Positions 1-7,376 of a stretch of 14,951 bases of DNA are shown piece after piece (positions within the stretch are counted from its first letter, which is position 1; every line of letters starts with the position of its first letter). Both the position numbers and the translations under genes were made by a program. The stretch covers positions 1 to 14,951 of the forward strand of contig CAADXH010000081.1 of NCBI GenBank assembly GCA_900752975.1, in the 5' to 3' direction. The notes under the pieces are model-generated. The model did no database searches. It was not told the origin of the DNA and saw only the letters and a list, made by a program, of their open reading frames with translations. The stretch comes from Bacilli bacterium (GTDB taxonomy: Bacteria > Bacillota_I > Bacilli_A > ML615J-28 > CAG-313).

Positions 1-1
1 A

Positions 2-31
2 GCAGTCTTTTAGATAGTACTAAAAAACTGC
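2..31. repeat. Inverted repeat at the left window edge, possible distal terminator stem
   Basis: Arms 2-13 and 20-31 (GCAGTCTTTTAG and CTAAAAAACTGC) can form a stem of 5 plus 6 base pairs around one C-A mismatch, with a 6-nt loop. It lies about 120 nt downstream of the pgi stop, so it could be the terminator stem of the dnaE-pgi unit on the minus strand. The T-run such a terminator needs would lie outside the window. On the plus strand no T-run follows. The rest of 1-150 is AT-rich and I see no gene, convincing promoter or closer terminator in it. Confidence 0.35.
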
Positions 32-150
32 GTGTATTGTTATATTTAATATAGTCAAGCTTTATCAGTTAAAAGGAATATTTTGTAAGTTATACACTCT
101 TGTTTGTTATAAAATGAAATTTCCTTATAAATAAAAATGCTGCCTATTTT

Positions 151-1464
151 CTATAATCTCTTTTGTAATTCTTTTCTTAATTCTTCATAACCAGGTTTAC
201 CTAAAAGAGCAAACATATTTTTCTTATAGCTTTCAACTCCTGGTTGATTAAATGGATTTACACCGGTCATATAACAACATGTACCACAACTTAACATGAA
301 GAAATACAATAAATAGCCAATGTGATAAGCATCTATTTTTTCTATTTCAAGAATAATATTTGGCACACCACCGTCAACATGGGCTAGAACAGTACCAAGT
401 TCAGCTTGTTTATTAACACTACTTAATTTTTGTCCTTTTAAGTAATTTAAGCCATCTAAATCTTGGGCTTCTTCTTTCATTGTAATATCAGCTTCTGGGT
501 TTTTAATGTCAAGCACTGTTTCAAACATTAAGCGTTCGCCATCTTGAATGTATTGACCCATTGAATGAAGATCGGTAGAATAAACTAAACTTGCTGGAAA
601 TACACCTTTATGATCTTTACCCTCTGATTCACCAAATAGTTGTTTCCACCATTCACTGATAAAAGAAAGTTTTGGTTCATAAGTTACTAATACCTCAATC
701 TTTTTGTTCTTATTATATAGAATGTTACGAATTGATGCATAAAGTAAAGCTGGGTTTTCCATATATGGAAGTGCTGTTAATTCATCATATGCATCCTTAG
801 CACCTTGCATTAATTGGTCAATGTCAATACCTGCACAAGCGATTGGTAATAAACCAACTGCCGTAAACCAAGAGTATCTACCACCTATATCATCTGGAAC
901 AATAAATGTTTCATAACCTTCTTGTGTTGACAATACTCTAAGAGCACCTCTAACCTTATCAGTGGTGGCGAAAATACGTTTATTAGCATCTTTACCATAT
1001 TTAGATTCAAGTAATTCTTTAAATAATCTAAACGCAACTGCAGGTTCTGTTGTTGTACCTGATTTAGATATGACATTAATACAGAATGATTTATCTTTTA
1101 CATATTCTAATAACTCAGCTGTATAAGTAGAAGAAAGGGTATTACCGCAGAATACTATTTCTACACCACTATTTTTAAAGTATGGTGTTAATGCTTCAAT
1201 TACCGCTTTCGCACCTAGGTATGAACCACCAATACCAATTACTACTAAAACTTCAGCATTTTGTTTTACAAATTCTGCTGCTTTCTTAATTCTTGCAAAT
1301 TCCTCTTTATCATATTCATAAGGGTATTTAATCCAACCTAGAAAATCACTTCCTTCACCTGTTTTGTTTAGTAAAGTTTTAAATGCAACCAACGCTTTAG
1401 TTTCATTGTTTTTGATTTCTTCAGTTGATACAAATTTATTTACATTTTGATAATTAATTTTCAT
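151..1464 (-). CDS. pgi: Glucose-6-phosphate isomerase
   Basis: This enzyme interconverts glucose-6-phosphate and fructose-6-phosphate in the cytoplasm, the second step of glycolysis and its reverse in gluconeogenesis. The protein is 437 aa, the normal size of the compact Bacillus-type isomerase. Visible family marks are the sugar-phosphate-binding SIS segments GIGGSYLGAK (residues 77-86) and SKSGTTTE (133-140), the FGESEGKDHKG segment (277-287) that carries the catalytic glutamate, and the C-terminal signature GVNPFNQPGVESYKKN (401-416) with the conserved active-site lysine. The ATG start is preceded by a good AGAGGTG ribosome site that overlaps the end of the upstream mutase gene (9 nt gap), so it is the last gene of the dnaE unit. 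It ends in TAG. I see no strong terminator directly after it. The sequence is complete and the assignment is very secure. Confidence 0.97.
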   Translation of the reverse strand: MKINYQNVNKFVSTEEIKNNETKALVAFKTLLNKTGEGSDFLGWIKYPYEYDKEEFARIKKAAEFVKQNAEVLVVIGIGGSYLGAKAVIEALTPYFKNSGVEIVFCGNTLSSTYTAELLEYVKDKSFCINVISKSGTTTEPAVAFRLFKELLESKYGKDANKRIFATTDKVRGALRVLSTQEGYETFIVPDDIGGRYSWFTAVGLLPIACAGIDIDQLMQGAKDAYDELTALPYMENPALLYASIRNILYNKNKKIEVLVTYEPKLSFISEWWKQLFGESEGKDHKGVFPASLVYSTDLHSMGQYIQDGERLMFETVLDIKNPEADITMKEEAQDLDGLNYLKGQKLSSVNKQAELGTVLAHVDGGVPNIILEIEKIDAYHIGYLLYFFMLSCGTCCYMTGVNPFNQPGVESYKKNMFALLGKPGYEELRKELQKRL

Positions 1465-1473
1465 AATACACCT

Positions 1474-3180
1474 CTAAATGTTATCTATCATATTTAAGAT
1501 TTCAGCTTTAAGAGTTGAAATGAAGTTTGTTGCTTCTTCTCTTGTTTTACCTTTAATCGCAATATAAATCTTTAATTTAGGCTCTGTTCCAGATGGACGA
1601 AGAACAAACCAACCACCATCATCAAAGATATATTTAAGCACAAATGATTGAGGAAGAGTAAGTTTAGTACAAGTTCCATTCTCATGTCTTTCTAGTTTAT
1701 CATAATCTTCAATGACGTGAATTTTTTTACCAGCCATTTCTGTAAGTTTCATGTTTTGGAAAGTACGCATTATTTTTTCTATTCTTGCGCTGCCTTGAGC
1801 ACCGGCTAAAGCAATGTTATGAACACCTTCAAGATAATATCCGTATTCCTCAAAGATTTTTTCTAAGGCATCAATTAATGTCATATTTAAAGTCTTGTAG
1901 TATGATGCAACTTCTGCAAGAAGTAATGATGCTTGGAAAGAGTCTTTATCACGTACAAAGTCTTTAATAACATAACCATATGACTCTTCATAACCAAAGA
2001 AGAACATTTTATCATTACTACCCTCAAGTAGAGCAGCTTGTTCACCAATAAACTTAAAGCCTGTTAAGGTTTGAATTAGTTCCATGCCATATTTATCACA
2101 TATAGCTTTCGCTAAATTAGATGTTACGATAGTATTAAAAACAACACGCTTTTTATCACAATGTTTAAATCTTGCAAGATAATCAAGAAGAATAGCACCT
2201 GTTTGATTACCTGTTAATAAAACGTAATCTCCAGATTTAGATTTCGCAGCGATACCCATACGGTCAGCATCAGGATCTGTTGCGATAAGGATATCAGCAT
2301 TTTCTTCTTTTCCTAGTTTTATAGCATACTCAAAAGCTGATGGTTCTTCAGGATTTGGTGATTTTAAAGTACTAAAATTACCATCTGGTATCATTTGTTC
2401 AGCAACAGGAATTACATGATATCCTTTAGATGTAAGAATGTTAACCATATGTGAAGCACCAGTACCATGAAGTGGTGTATACACAATTTTAATATTGTCA
2501 GTTGGAACTTTTTGAACTGTTACAGTTTTAACTTTTTCAACATATGGTTCATCAACTTCTTTATCAATTACTTTTACTAAACCAAGGCTTTTCAATTCAT
2601 CAAAAGTCTTAGTCTTTATATGAAACATATCATCTATTTTACTAATCTTAGCTATAACTTCATCTGCAAGATGTGGAATTAATTGACATCCTTTATCATC
2701 ATAAACTTTATAACCATTATAAATTGGTGGATTGTGGCTTGCGGTAATCATAATACCACCAGCACACTTTAAGTGTCTAACCGCAAAACTTAGTTCTGGA
2801 GTTGAACGTAGACTTGAGAATATATATACCTTAGCACCTTGGGATGCGATAACTTCGGCCGCTGTTTGTGCAAATAAGTAAGAATTTTTTCGACAGTCAT
2901 AAGATATTACAACCCCTTGTTCTTTTAAGTTAGGGTATTTTTCTTCCATATATTGGTAGAAACCTAATGTTGTTTTACGTACAACATATATATTCATACG
3001 ATTAGTACCAACCCCAAGAATTCCTCTTAAGCCACCAGTACCAAAGGCGATGTCACTACCAAAGGCATCAATTAAGGCATCTTCATTTCCTTCTAATTGA
3101 TCTAGTTCTTTTTTTAAGTCTTGATCTAATTCTTTGAACGCTTTCCATTTATTAACTTTTTCTAAAATATATTGTTCCAT
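1474..3180 (-). CDS. pgcA: Alpha-phosphoglucomutase (phosphohexomutase superfamily)
   Basis: This enzyme interconverts glucose-6-phosphate and glucose-1-phosphate, linking glycolysis to UDP-glucose, glycolipid and polysaccharide synthesis. The 568-aa length matches the long PgcA/PGM2-like branch of the family. Seen in sequence: the phosphoserine loop TASHNP (146-151, Ser148), the metal-binding DPDADR (302-307), YTPLHGTG (234-241), the sugar-binding FGYEESYGY (395-403) and the C-terminal phosphate-binding RPSGTEPK (528-535). All four catalytic regions are intact. I chose ATG 3180 because AAAGGA lies just upstream and the family N-terminus begins there. A TTG 21 nt further up (3201) is in frame but would overlap the kinase gene and lacks a better ribosome site. 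The start lies 1 nt after the kinase TAA, which suggests translational coupling. Some activity on mannose or other hexose phosphates cannot be excluded. Confidence 0.93.
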   Translation of the reverse strand: MEQYILEKVNKWKAFKELDQDLKKELDQLEGNEDALIDAFGSDIAFGTGGLRGILGVGTNRMNIYVVRKTTLGFYQYMEEKYPNLKEQGVVISYDCRKNSYLFAQTAAEVIASQGAKVYIFSSLRSTPELSFAVRHLKCAGGIMITASHNPPIYNGYKVYDDKGCQLIPHLADEVIAKISKIDDMFHIKTKTFDELKSLGLVKVIDKEVDEPYVEKVKTVTVQKVPTDNIKIVYTPLHGTGASHMVNILTSKGYHVIPVAEQMIPDGNFSTLKSPNPEEPSAFEYAIKLGKEENADILIATDPDADRMGIAAKSKSGDYVLLTGNQTGAILLDYLARFKHCDKKRVVFNTIVTSNLAKAICDKYGMELIQTLTGFKFIGEQAALLEGSNDKMFFFGYEESYGYVIKDFVRDKDSFQASLLLAEVASYYKTLNMTLIDALEKIFEEYGYYLEGVHNIALAGAQGSARIEKIMRTFQNMKLTEMAGKKIHVIEDYDKLERHENGTCTKLTLPQSFVLKYIFDDGGWFVLRPSGTEPKLKIYIAIKGKTREEATNFISTLKAEILNMIDNI

Positions 3181-3181
3181 A

Positions 3182-4048
3182 TTAGTCCTTTCTTGATACA
3201 AAGTTATAATAAGCTCCCATCATACCACCATCATTTTTATAGTAAGCTCTTTTAATGATTGCGGTATTTTTAAAGCCATCTACTAAATATCTATTAATTG
3301 TTTTATTCAATTCTTCAATAAATTGTTCTCTATTAGTTATTCCCCCACCTATAACAAAGGCTTCAGGATTGAATGTATATATTAAATTAGCAATACCAAC
3401 TGCTAAATAATGATAAAAATTAGCTACAGCTTGTTCTGCTAGAAAATCATCTTGGTCATACAAGTCAAATATTTCTTTACCATTATGAACATCTAAACCT
3501 AAATCTTGAGCATATTTAACTAAAGCTTTAACTGAGGCAATGGATTCAAACTTTTCTTTTGGTAAAAGCATTCTACCAACTTCACCAGCATTATAGTTAG
3601 CACCACGCCATATTTTGCCGTTAAAAACAATCGCTCCACCAATACCTGTACCAACTGTAATGGTGAAAAAGTTTTTAAATTCTTTAGCAGCTCCGCTCGT
3701 ACCTTCAGCAATCGCAAAACAATTTACGTCGTTATCAGCAACACACTCTAAATTGAAGTTTTTCTTAAAGAATGTTTTAAAATCCCAGTTTCGAAAACTT
3801 GGTATTGCCTCTGGTGCTGTTGCGACGACACCTCTTTCATAATCGATACTACCAGCACAAGATACCCCTACTCCATCTACTTGATAACGAGAAAGTAACT
3901 CTGTTGCGAGGTTATGTAATTTCTTTTCTAATTCCTCTTGTGAAGAACTAGCTTCTGTTGGAACTTTGTGCTTTTCAATAATTACTTCATCTTTGACGAT
4001 ACCATATTTAATGTCAGTACCGCCTATATCAAAACATAATACTTGCAT
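3182..4048 (-). CDS. ROK-family sugar kinase, probably a glucokinase
   Basis: Predicted ATP-dependent cytoplasmic sugar kinase, 288 aa, a normal ROK length. The N-terminal phosphate loop DIGGTDIKYG (7-16), the catalytic-base motif DNDVN (105-109, probable Asp107) and the glycine-rich GTGIGG (133-138) are intact. The usual zinc site is missing: the family GExGH reads GEVGRM (155-160), with Arg in place of His, and no CxCGxxGCxE motif follows. Zinc-free ROK kinases of related type are known in Bacilli, including beta-glucoside kinases and kinases of uncertain substrate. Glucose is inferred as substrate because the next two genes use glucose-6-phosphate. A beta-glucoside or amino-sugar substrate remains possible. 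The ATG has a GGGGGG-type ribosome site in the 13-nt gap after dnaE, and the stop is 1 nt before the mutase start. Confidence 0.85.
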   Translation of the reverse strand: MQVLCFDIGGTDIKYGIVKDEVIIEKHKVPTEASSSQEELEKKLHNLATELLSRYQVDGVGVSCAGSIDYERGVVATAPEAIPSFRNWDFKTFFKKNFNLECVADNDVNCFAIAEGTSGAAKEFKNFFTITVGTGIGGAIVFNGKIWRGANYNAGEVGRMLLPKEKFESIASVKALVKYAQDLGLDVHNGKEIFDLYDQDDFLAEQAVANFYHYLAVGIANLIYTFNPEAFVIGGGITNREQFIEELNKTINRYLVDGFKNTAIIKRAYYKNDGGMMGAYYNFVSRKD

Positions 4049-4061
4049 ATTTATGCCCCCC

Positions 4062-7000
4062 TTATATCTCTTTTATTTCATTTACAATAATTTGTAATTC
4101 TTTTCTCCTTTGAGTATAGCCATTAACCATTAATAGTTGTCCGTTTCTAAGATGGGTGTAACGTGAATACACGTTAGGAAAAAGAGTTAACTCTATTACA
4201 TTTATATCATCAGAAAACTGGATGAAAGCCATAGCTTCATTATTTTTTGTTTTTACTTGTTTAATAGATTGAATATATCCTAAAACTTTAACATTCATAT
4301 TTTCTCTTACATCACTTATATGCATTAGATTGTACTTTGTATATAATTCTTGATATTGATTAAGAAAATTGTACTTAATATTTAAACCTATGATATTTTT
4401 TTCACGTTCTAATAATTCACCATAAGTAAACTCATCTTGATCATACTCTTGTGGAACATAATTAGCAACAAAATCATATGCCATTCTATCTATAATTGTT
4501 TGATAGTTATCTATCATCGCTTTCTTAGATATTCCAAAAGAATCAAGAGCTCCACTATATATGATGTTTTCTATTACTGAACCAGGTAGAAAACTAGATG
4601 TACGCTTAATGAAATCATCAAAACTTGTAAACTTACCTTTTTTTCTTTCTTCAATAATATCGTTTACTTTCACACTACCTAGTCCTCTTATAACAGTTAG
4701 TGGAAATATAATCATTTTACCGTCAGTAATAAAGCCATCAAGACTATCATTAATGTTTGGCCCCTTTATCGGTATTTTCTTTTTTAAGGCTTCTTGATAA
4801 TACAACTTAATATCTGTATCACTACCAATTACACTTGACATTAATGTCGCAAGATAATATGTTTGATAATGACACTTTAAATAAGCTGTTTGATAAGAAA
4901 CTTTAGCATATGCAAAAGAATGAGCTTTATTAAATCCATATGATGCAAACTTAACAATATAATCATAAATTAAATTAGCTGTTGCATCTGAATAACCTTG
5001 TTTAAGACTAGAAGCTACAAAGTTTTCACGTTCAGCTTCTAATACTTCTAATTTTTTCTTAGATACTGCTCTTCTTAAAATATCAGCTCTACCTAAACTA
5101 TATCCTGCAAATTTTCTCGCTATAAGCATTATTTGATCTTGGTAAACTATCGTACCATATGTTTCCTTTAAAATTGGTTCTAGGTCAGGATGAGGATACT
5201 CTATTTTTTCCTTTCCTAGTTTTCTCGCAATAAAATGTGGAATCATATCCATAGGACCTGGCCTATATAAAGCAAGTGCACTAGCAATATCTTCAAATGA
5301 ATTTACTTTTAAATCCATTAGTACTTTTCTCATTCCTGCTGATTCCAATTGGAATACTCCTGAAACATCACCACGAGCTAACATTTTAAAAGTCTCTTGA
5401 TCATTCATTTCTTTAGGGAATGAAAAATCAATACCATTTTGTTTAATCAACTGTAAACATTTATCAATATTAGTTAAATTTCTTAGTCCTAAAAAGTCCA
5501 TCTTTAAAAGTCCTAAGGCTTCTAAATCACTGGATTCATATTGCGTTTGATATATATCATCTAATCCATTATCAAGGGGAGTGTGATGCACTAAATCATT
5601 ACGCGTGATAATTATCCCCGCCGCATGGGTTGATGTATTTCTAGGAAGTCCCTCCATTTTTGAAGCAACACTTAATACTTGATTTATATCTTCATAGTCT
5701 TCCATTAATTTTTGTAATACTTGATCATGTTCAATTATTTGTTTTAGAGTTGAGGTATATATCTCTTTTAATGATAAACTATTAATTCTTTTTAAGATTT
5801 CATTAAGTCTTACATCACTTAATTTATAAACTCTTGCGGCATCTCTTAAGGCTAATTTTGCTTTAAATGTTCCAAAAGTCACGATATGTGCTACTCTATT
5901 TGCACCATACTTTTGACCTACATATTTGATCACTTCATCACGTTTATCATCGGGAAAATCAGTATCTATATCAGGCATAGAAATTCTTTCTTTATTCAAG
6001 AAACGCTCAAATAACAAATTATATCTAATTGGATCAATATCAGTAATTCCTAGTGAATAACCAACAAGTGATGCAGGGGCTGATCCTCGACCTGGGCCTA
6101 CATATATACCATTTGTTTTAGCATACTTAATAAAATCCCAAACGATAAGAAAATAATCACTAAATCCCATTGATTTGATTGTATCAAGTTCATAATCAAT
6201 TCGTTCATAATACTGGTTAATATTTATTACTCCATTTTGTTTTAGTCTTTTTTGTAATCCTTTGTAACTTAATTCCTTTAAATAAAGATCGGCATCAATA
6301 TTTTCATCATATCTTGGCAAATAGTATTTTCCAAACTCAAGTTTAACATTGCATTTTTCAACGATCTCTTCTGTATTTTTTATTAAGTCATCAAAACCAT
6401 TAAATATTGTTTCTATTTCTTCTGGTGAATATAGTTGTGATGACATCTCTTTATCACTAATAGTAACCTTATCACCAGAACTAGCGATTGATTTAAGTGT
6501 CTGGTAAACATCAATATCTGATACATCTAAATAACTAACTTTAGAGATCGCTACCATTTTGTAGTGATTACCACTAAACATATCATAGCAATCTTTGGTA
6601 ATTTCTATTTCTTTCTTTCCTTGCCTAGATAGTCCCACATACAATTGGTCAAATGAACTTTTCAGTATTTCTAGATGTTGAAATATCATATTATAATTAC
6701 GATTAAGATAATACTGATAAAGAATACTTTCTGTAAAAGGAATAATTACTAGTAAACCTAAATTATTATTCAAAATTTCACTTAAATCTATTTTTTTACC
6801 ATTTACCATGTAGATGGAAGATAACTTCATTAGGTTGCGATAACCAAAATTGTTCATTGCATATAACAAAATATTGCTTGTATAGCCATTATATTCATAC
6901 TTTAATTGTAATCCTAAAATAGGTTTAATATTATATTTTTCAGCAAGTCGGTAAAACTTAACCGCCCCATACATATTACCATCATCCGTTATTGCGGCCG

Positions 7001-7103
7001 CATGATAATTATACTTTTGTAGTGCTTCAAATGTATCTTCAAGTCGACATGAACTCTGTAACATTGAATATTCTGTATTCAAATAGAGATTGGTATATCG
7101 CAT
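4062..7103 (-). CDS. dnaE: DNA polymerase III alpha subunit, DnaE type, with degenerate PHP metal site and short C-terminus
   Basis: Replicative DNA polymerase of family C. In relatives with PolC, DnaE extends primers and makes lagging-strand DNA. The protein is 1013 aa from ATG 7103. Domain order: PHP (about 1-200); palm and fingers with GPGRGSA (336-342) and PDIDTD (377-382, catalytic Asp378 and Asp380); third catalytic Asp536 in KMDFLGLR; THAAG (492-496); helix-hairpin-helix region (about 745-840); OB-fold (about 930-1010). The polymerase site is intact. The PHP metal ligands are not: the usual HLxVH is NLYLN (5-9) and the usual TDHG is TDDG, so PHP exonuclease activity is unlikely. Compared with Bacillus subtilis DnaE (about 1115 aa), the chain stops just after the OB-fold. 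It is first in an operon with sugar genes. An upstream ATG (7115) is in frame but touches the ribosome site. Confidence 0.95.
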   Translation of the reverse strand: MRYTNLYLNTEYSMLQSSCRLEDTFEALQKYNYHAAAITDDGNMYGAVKFYRLAEKYNIKPILGLQLKYEYNGYTSNILLYAMNNFGYRNLMKLSSIYMVNGKKIDLSEILNNNLGLLVIIPFTESILYQYYLNRNYNMIFQHLEILKSSFDQLYVGLSRQGKKEIEITKDCYDMFSGNHYKMVAISKVSYLDVSDIDVYQTLKSIASSGDKVTISDKEMSSQLYSPEEIETIFNGFDDLIKNTEEIVEKCNVKLEFGKYYLPRYDENIDADLYLKELSYKGLQKRLKQNGVININQYYERIDYELDTIKSMGFSDYFLIVWDFIKYAKTNGIYVGPGRGSAPASLVGYSLGITDIDPIRYNLLFERFLNKERISMPDIDTDFPDDKRDEVIKYVGQKYGANRVAHIVTFGTFKAKLALRDAARVYKLSDVRLNEILKRINSLSLKEIYTSTLKQIIEHDQVLQKLMEDYEDINQVLSVASKMEGLPRNTSTHAAGIIITRNDLVHHTPLDNGLDDIYQTQYESSDLEALGLLKMDFLGLRNLTNIDKCLQLIKQNGIDFSFPKEMNDQETFKMLARGDVSGVFQLESAGMRKVLMDLKVNSFEDIASALALYRPGPMDMIPHFIARKLGKEKIEYPHPDLEPILKETYGTIVYQDQIMLIARKFAGYSLGRADILRRAVSKKKLEVLEAERENFVASSLKQGYSDATANLIYDYIVKFASYGFNKAHSFAYAKVSYQTAYLKCHYQTYYLATLMSSVIGSDTDIKLYYQEALKKKIPIKGPNINDSLDGFITDGKMIIFPLTVIRGLGSVKVNDIIEERKKGKFTSFDDFIKRTSSFLPGSVIENIIYSGALDSFGISKKAMIDNYQTIIDRMAYDFVANYVPQEYDQDEFTYGELLEREKNIIGLNIKYNFLNQYQELYTKYNLMHISDVRENMNVKVLGYIQSIKQVKTKNNEAMAFIQFSDDINVIELTLFPNVYSRYTHLRNGQLLMVNGYTQRRKELQIIVNEIKEI

Positions 7104-7111
7104 TTTATCAA

Positions 7112-7119
7112 CCATCCTT
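7112..7119 (-). promoter_or_regulatory. Ribosome binding site that decides the dnaE start
   Basis: On the minus strand AAGGATGG lies here. It contains the upstream in-frame ATG (7113-7115), so that codon would have no spacer. The next in-frame ATG at 7101-7103 sits about 11 nt beyond the AAGGA core and opens the typical family N-terminus. The predicted transcript start near 7120 would leave the first ATG only about 5 nt of leader. I therefore prefer 7103. Confidence 0.6.
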
Positions 7120-7126
7120 TTTTAAA

Positions 7127-7155
7127 AATATACCATATTATGTAGATTTTTACAA
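7127..7155 (-). promoter_or_regulatory. Sigma-A-type promoter for dnaE-kinase-mutase-pgi
   Basis: On the minus strand: -35 TTGTAA (7150-7155), a 17-nt spacer, then -10 TATATT (7127-7132), with TGG directly before it giving an extended -10 (TGn). The predicted start near 7120 gives a leader of about 17 nt to the preferred dnaE ATG, mostly ribosome site. It lies downstream of the terminator at 7271-7309, so the dnaE unit is probably transcribed separately from the surface-protein genes. Confidence 0.7.
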
Positions 7156-7186
7156 TTAAGATGATTAAAATATTTATTAAAGGACA

Positions 7187-7228
7187 TTAATGATACAATA
7201 TCTTTTATTAGTTAGGTATTATCATTAA
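7187..7228. repeat. Inverted repeat upstream of the dnaE promoter
   Basis: TTAATGATA (7187-7195) and TATCATTAA (7220-7228) are perfect 9-bp inverted arms around a 24-nt AT-rich spacer. GACATTAAT also occurs twice as a direct repeat (7183-7191 and 7239-7247). The site lies some 30-75 nt upstream of the dnaE -35 box, where a regulator could bind. In DNA this AT-rich, chance is also a fair explanation. I see no gene in 7116-7376. Confidence 0.3.
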
Positions 7229-7270
7229 AACTATTTACGACATTAATTATAATTTCACAGGCTAATTATT

Positions 7271-7309
7271 AGAAAATAAGTAAGCTTACTTATAGAGTAA
7301 ACTTACCTA
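7271..7309 (-). terminator. Hairpin terminator after the surface-protein pair
   Basis: On the minus strand TAGGTAAGTTTAC (7297-7309) pairs with GTAAGCTTACTTA (7277-7289) over 13 positions, including two G-T wobbles, with a 7-nt loop, followed by TTTTCT (7271-7276). It lies about 70 nt past the stop of the 743-aa gene. The T-run is short, so termination may be partial. The distal arm is part of a perfect 18-bp palindrome (7276-7293). Confidence 0.55.
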
Positions 7310-7376
7310 ATTCTGTTTATGAAGTAAATTGTTATTTTTTATTTCCTTTGTTCTAATATCTTAATAATTGCATTCT

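Noticed and set aside
3181..3201. Longer phosphoglucomutase start at TTG 3201.
   Set aside because: It would overlap the kinase gene; ATG 3180 has AAAGGA before it and fits the family N-terminus.
7116..7376. Small gene or structured RNA in the largest intergenic gap.
   Set aside because: Only frames of under 10 codons without ribosome sites, and no tRNA-like or riboswitch-like fold that I can see. Terminator, promoter and repeats account for the visible structure.
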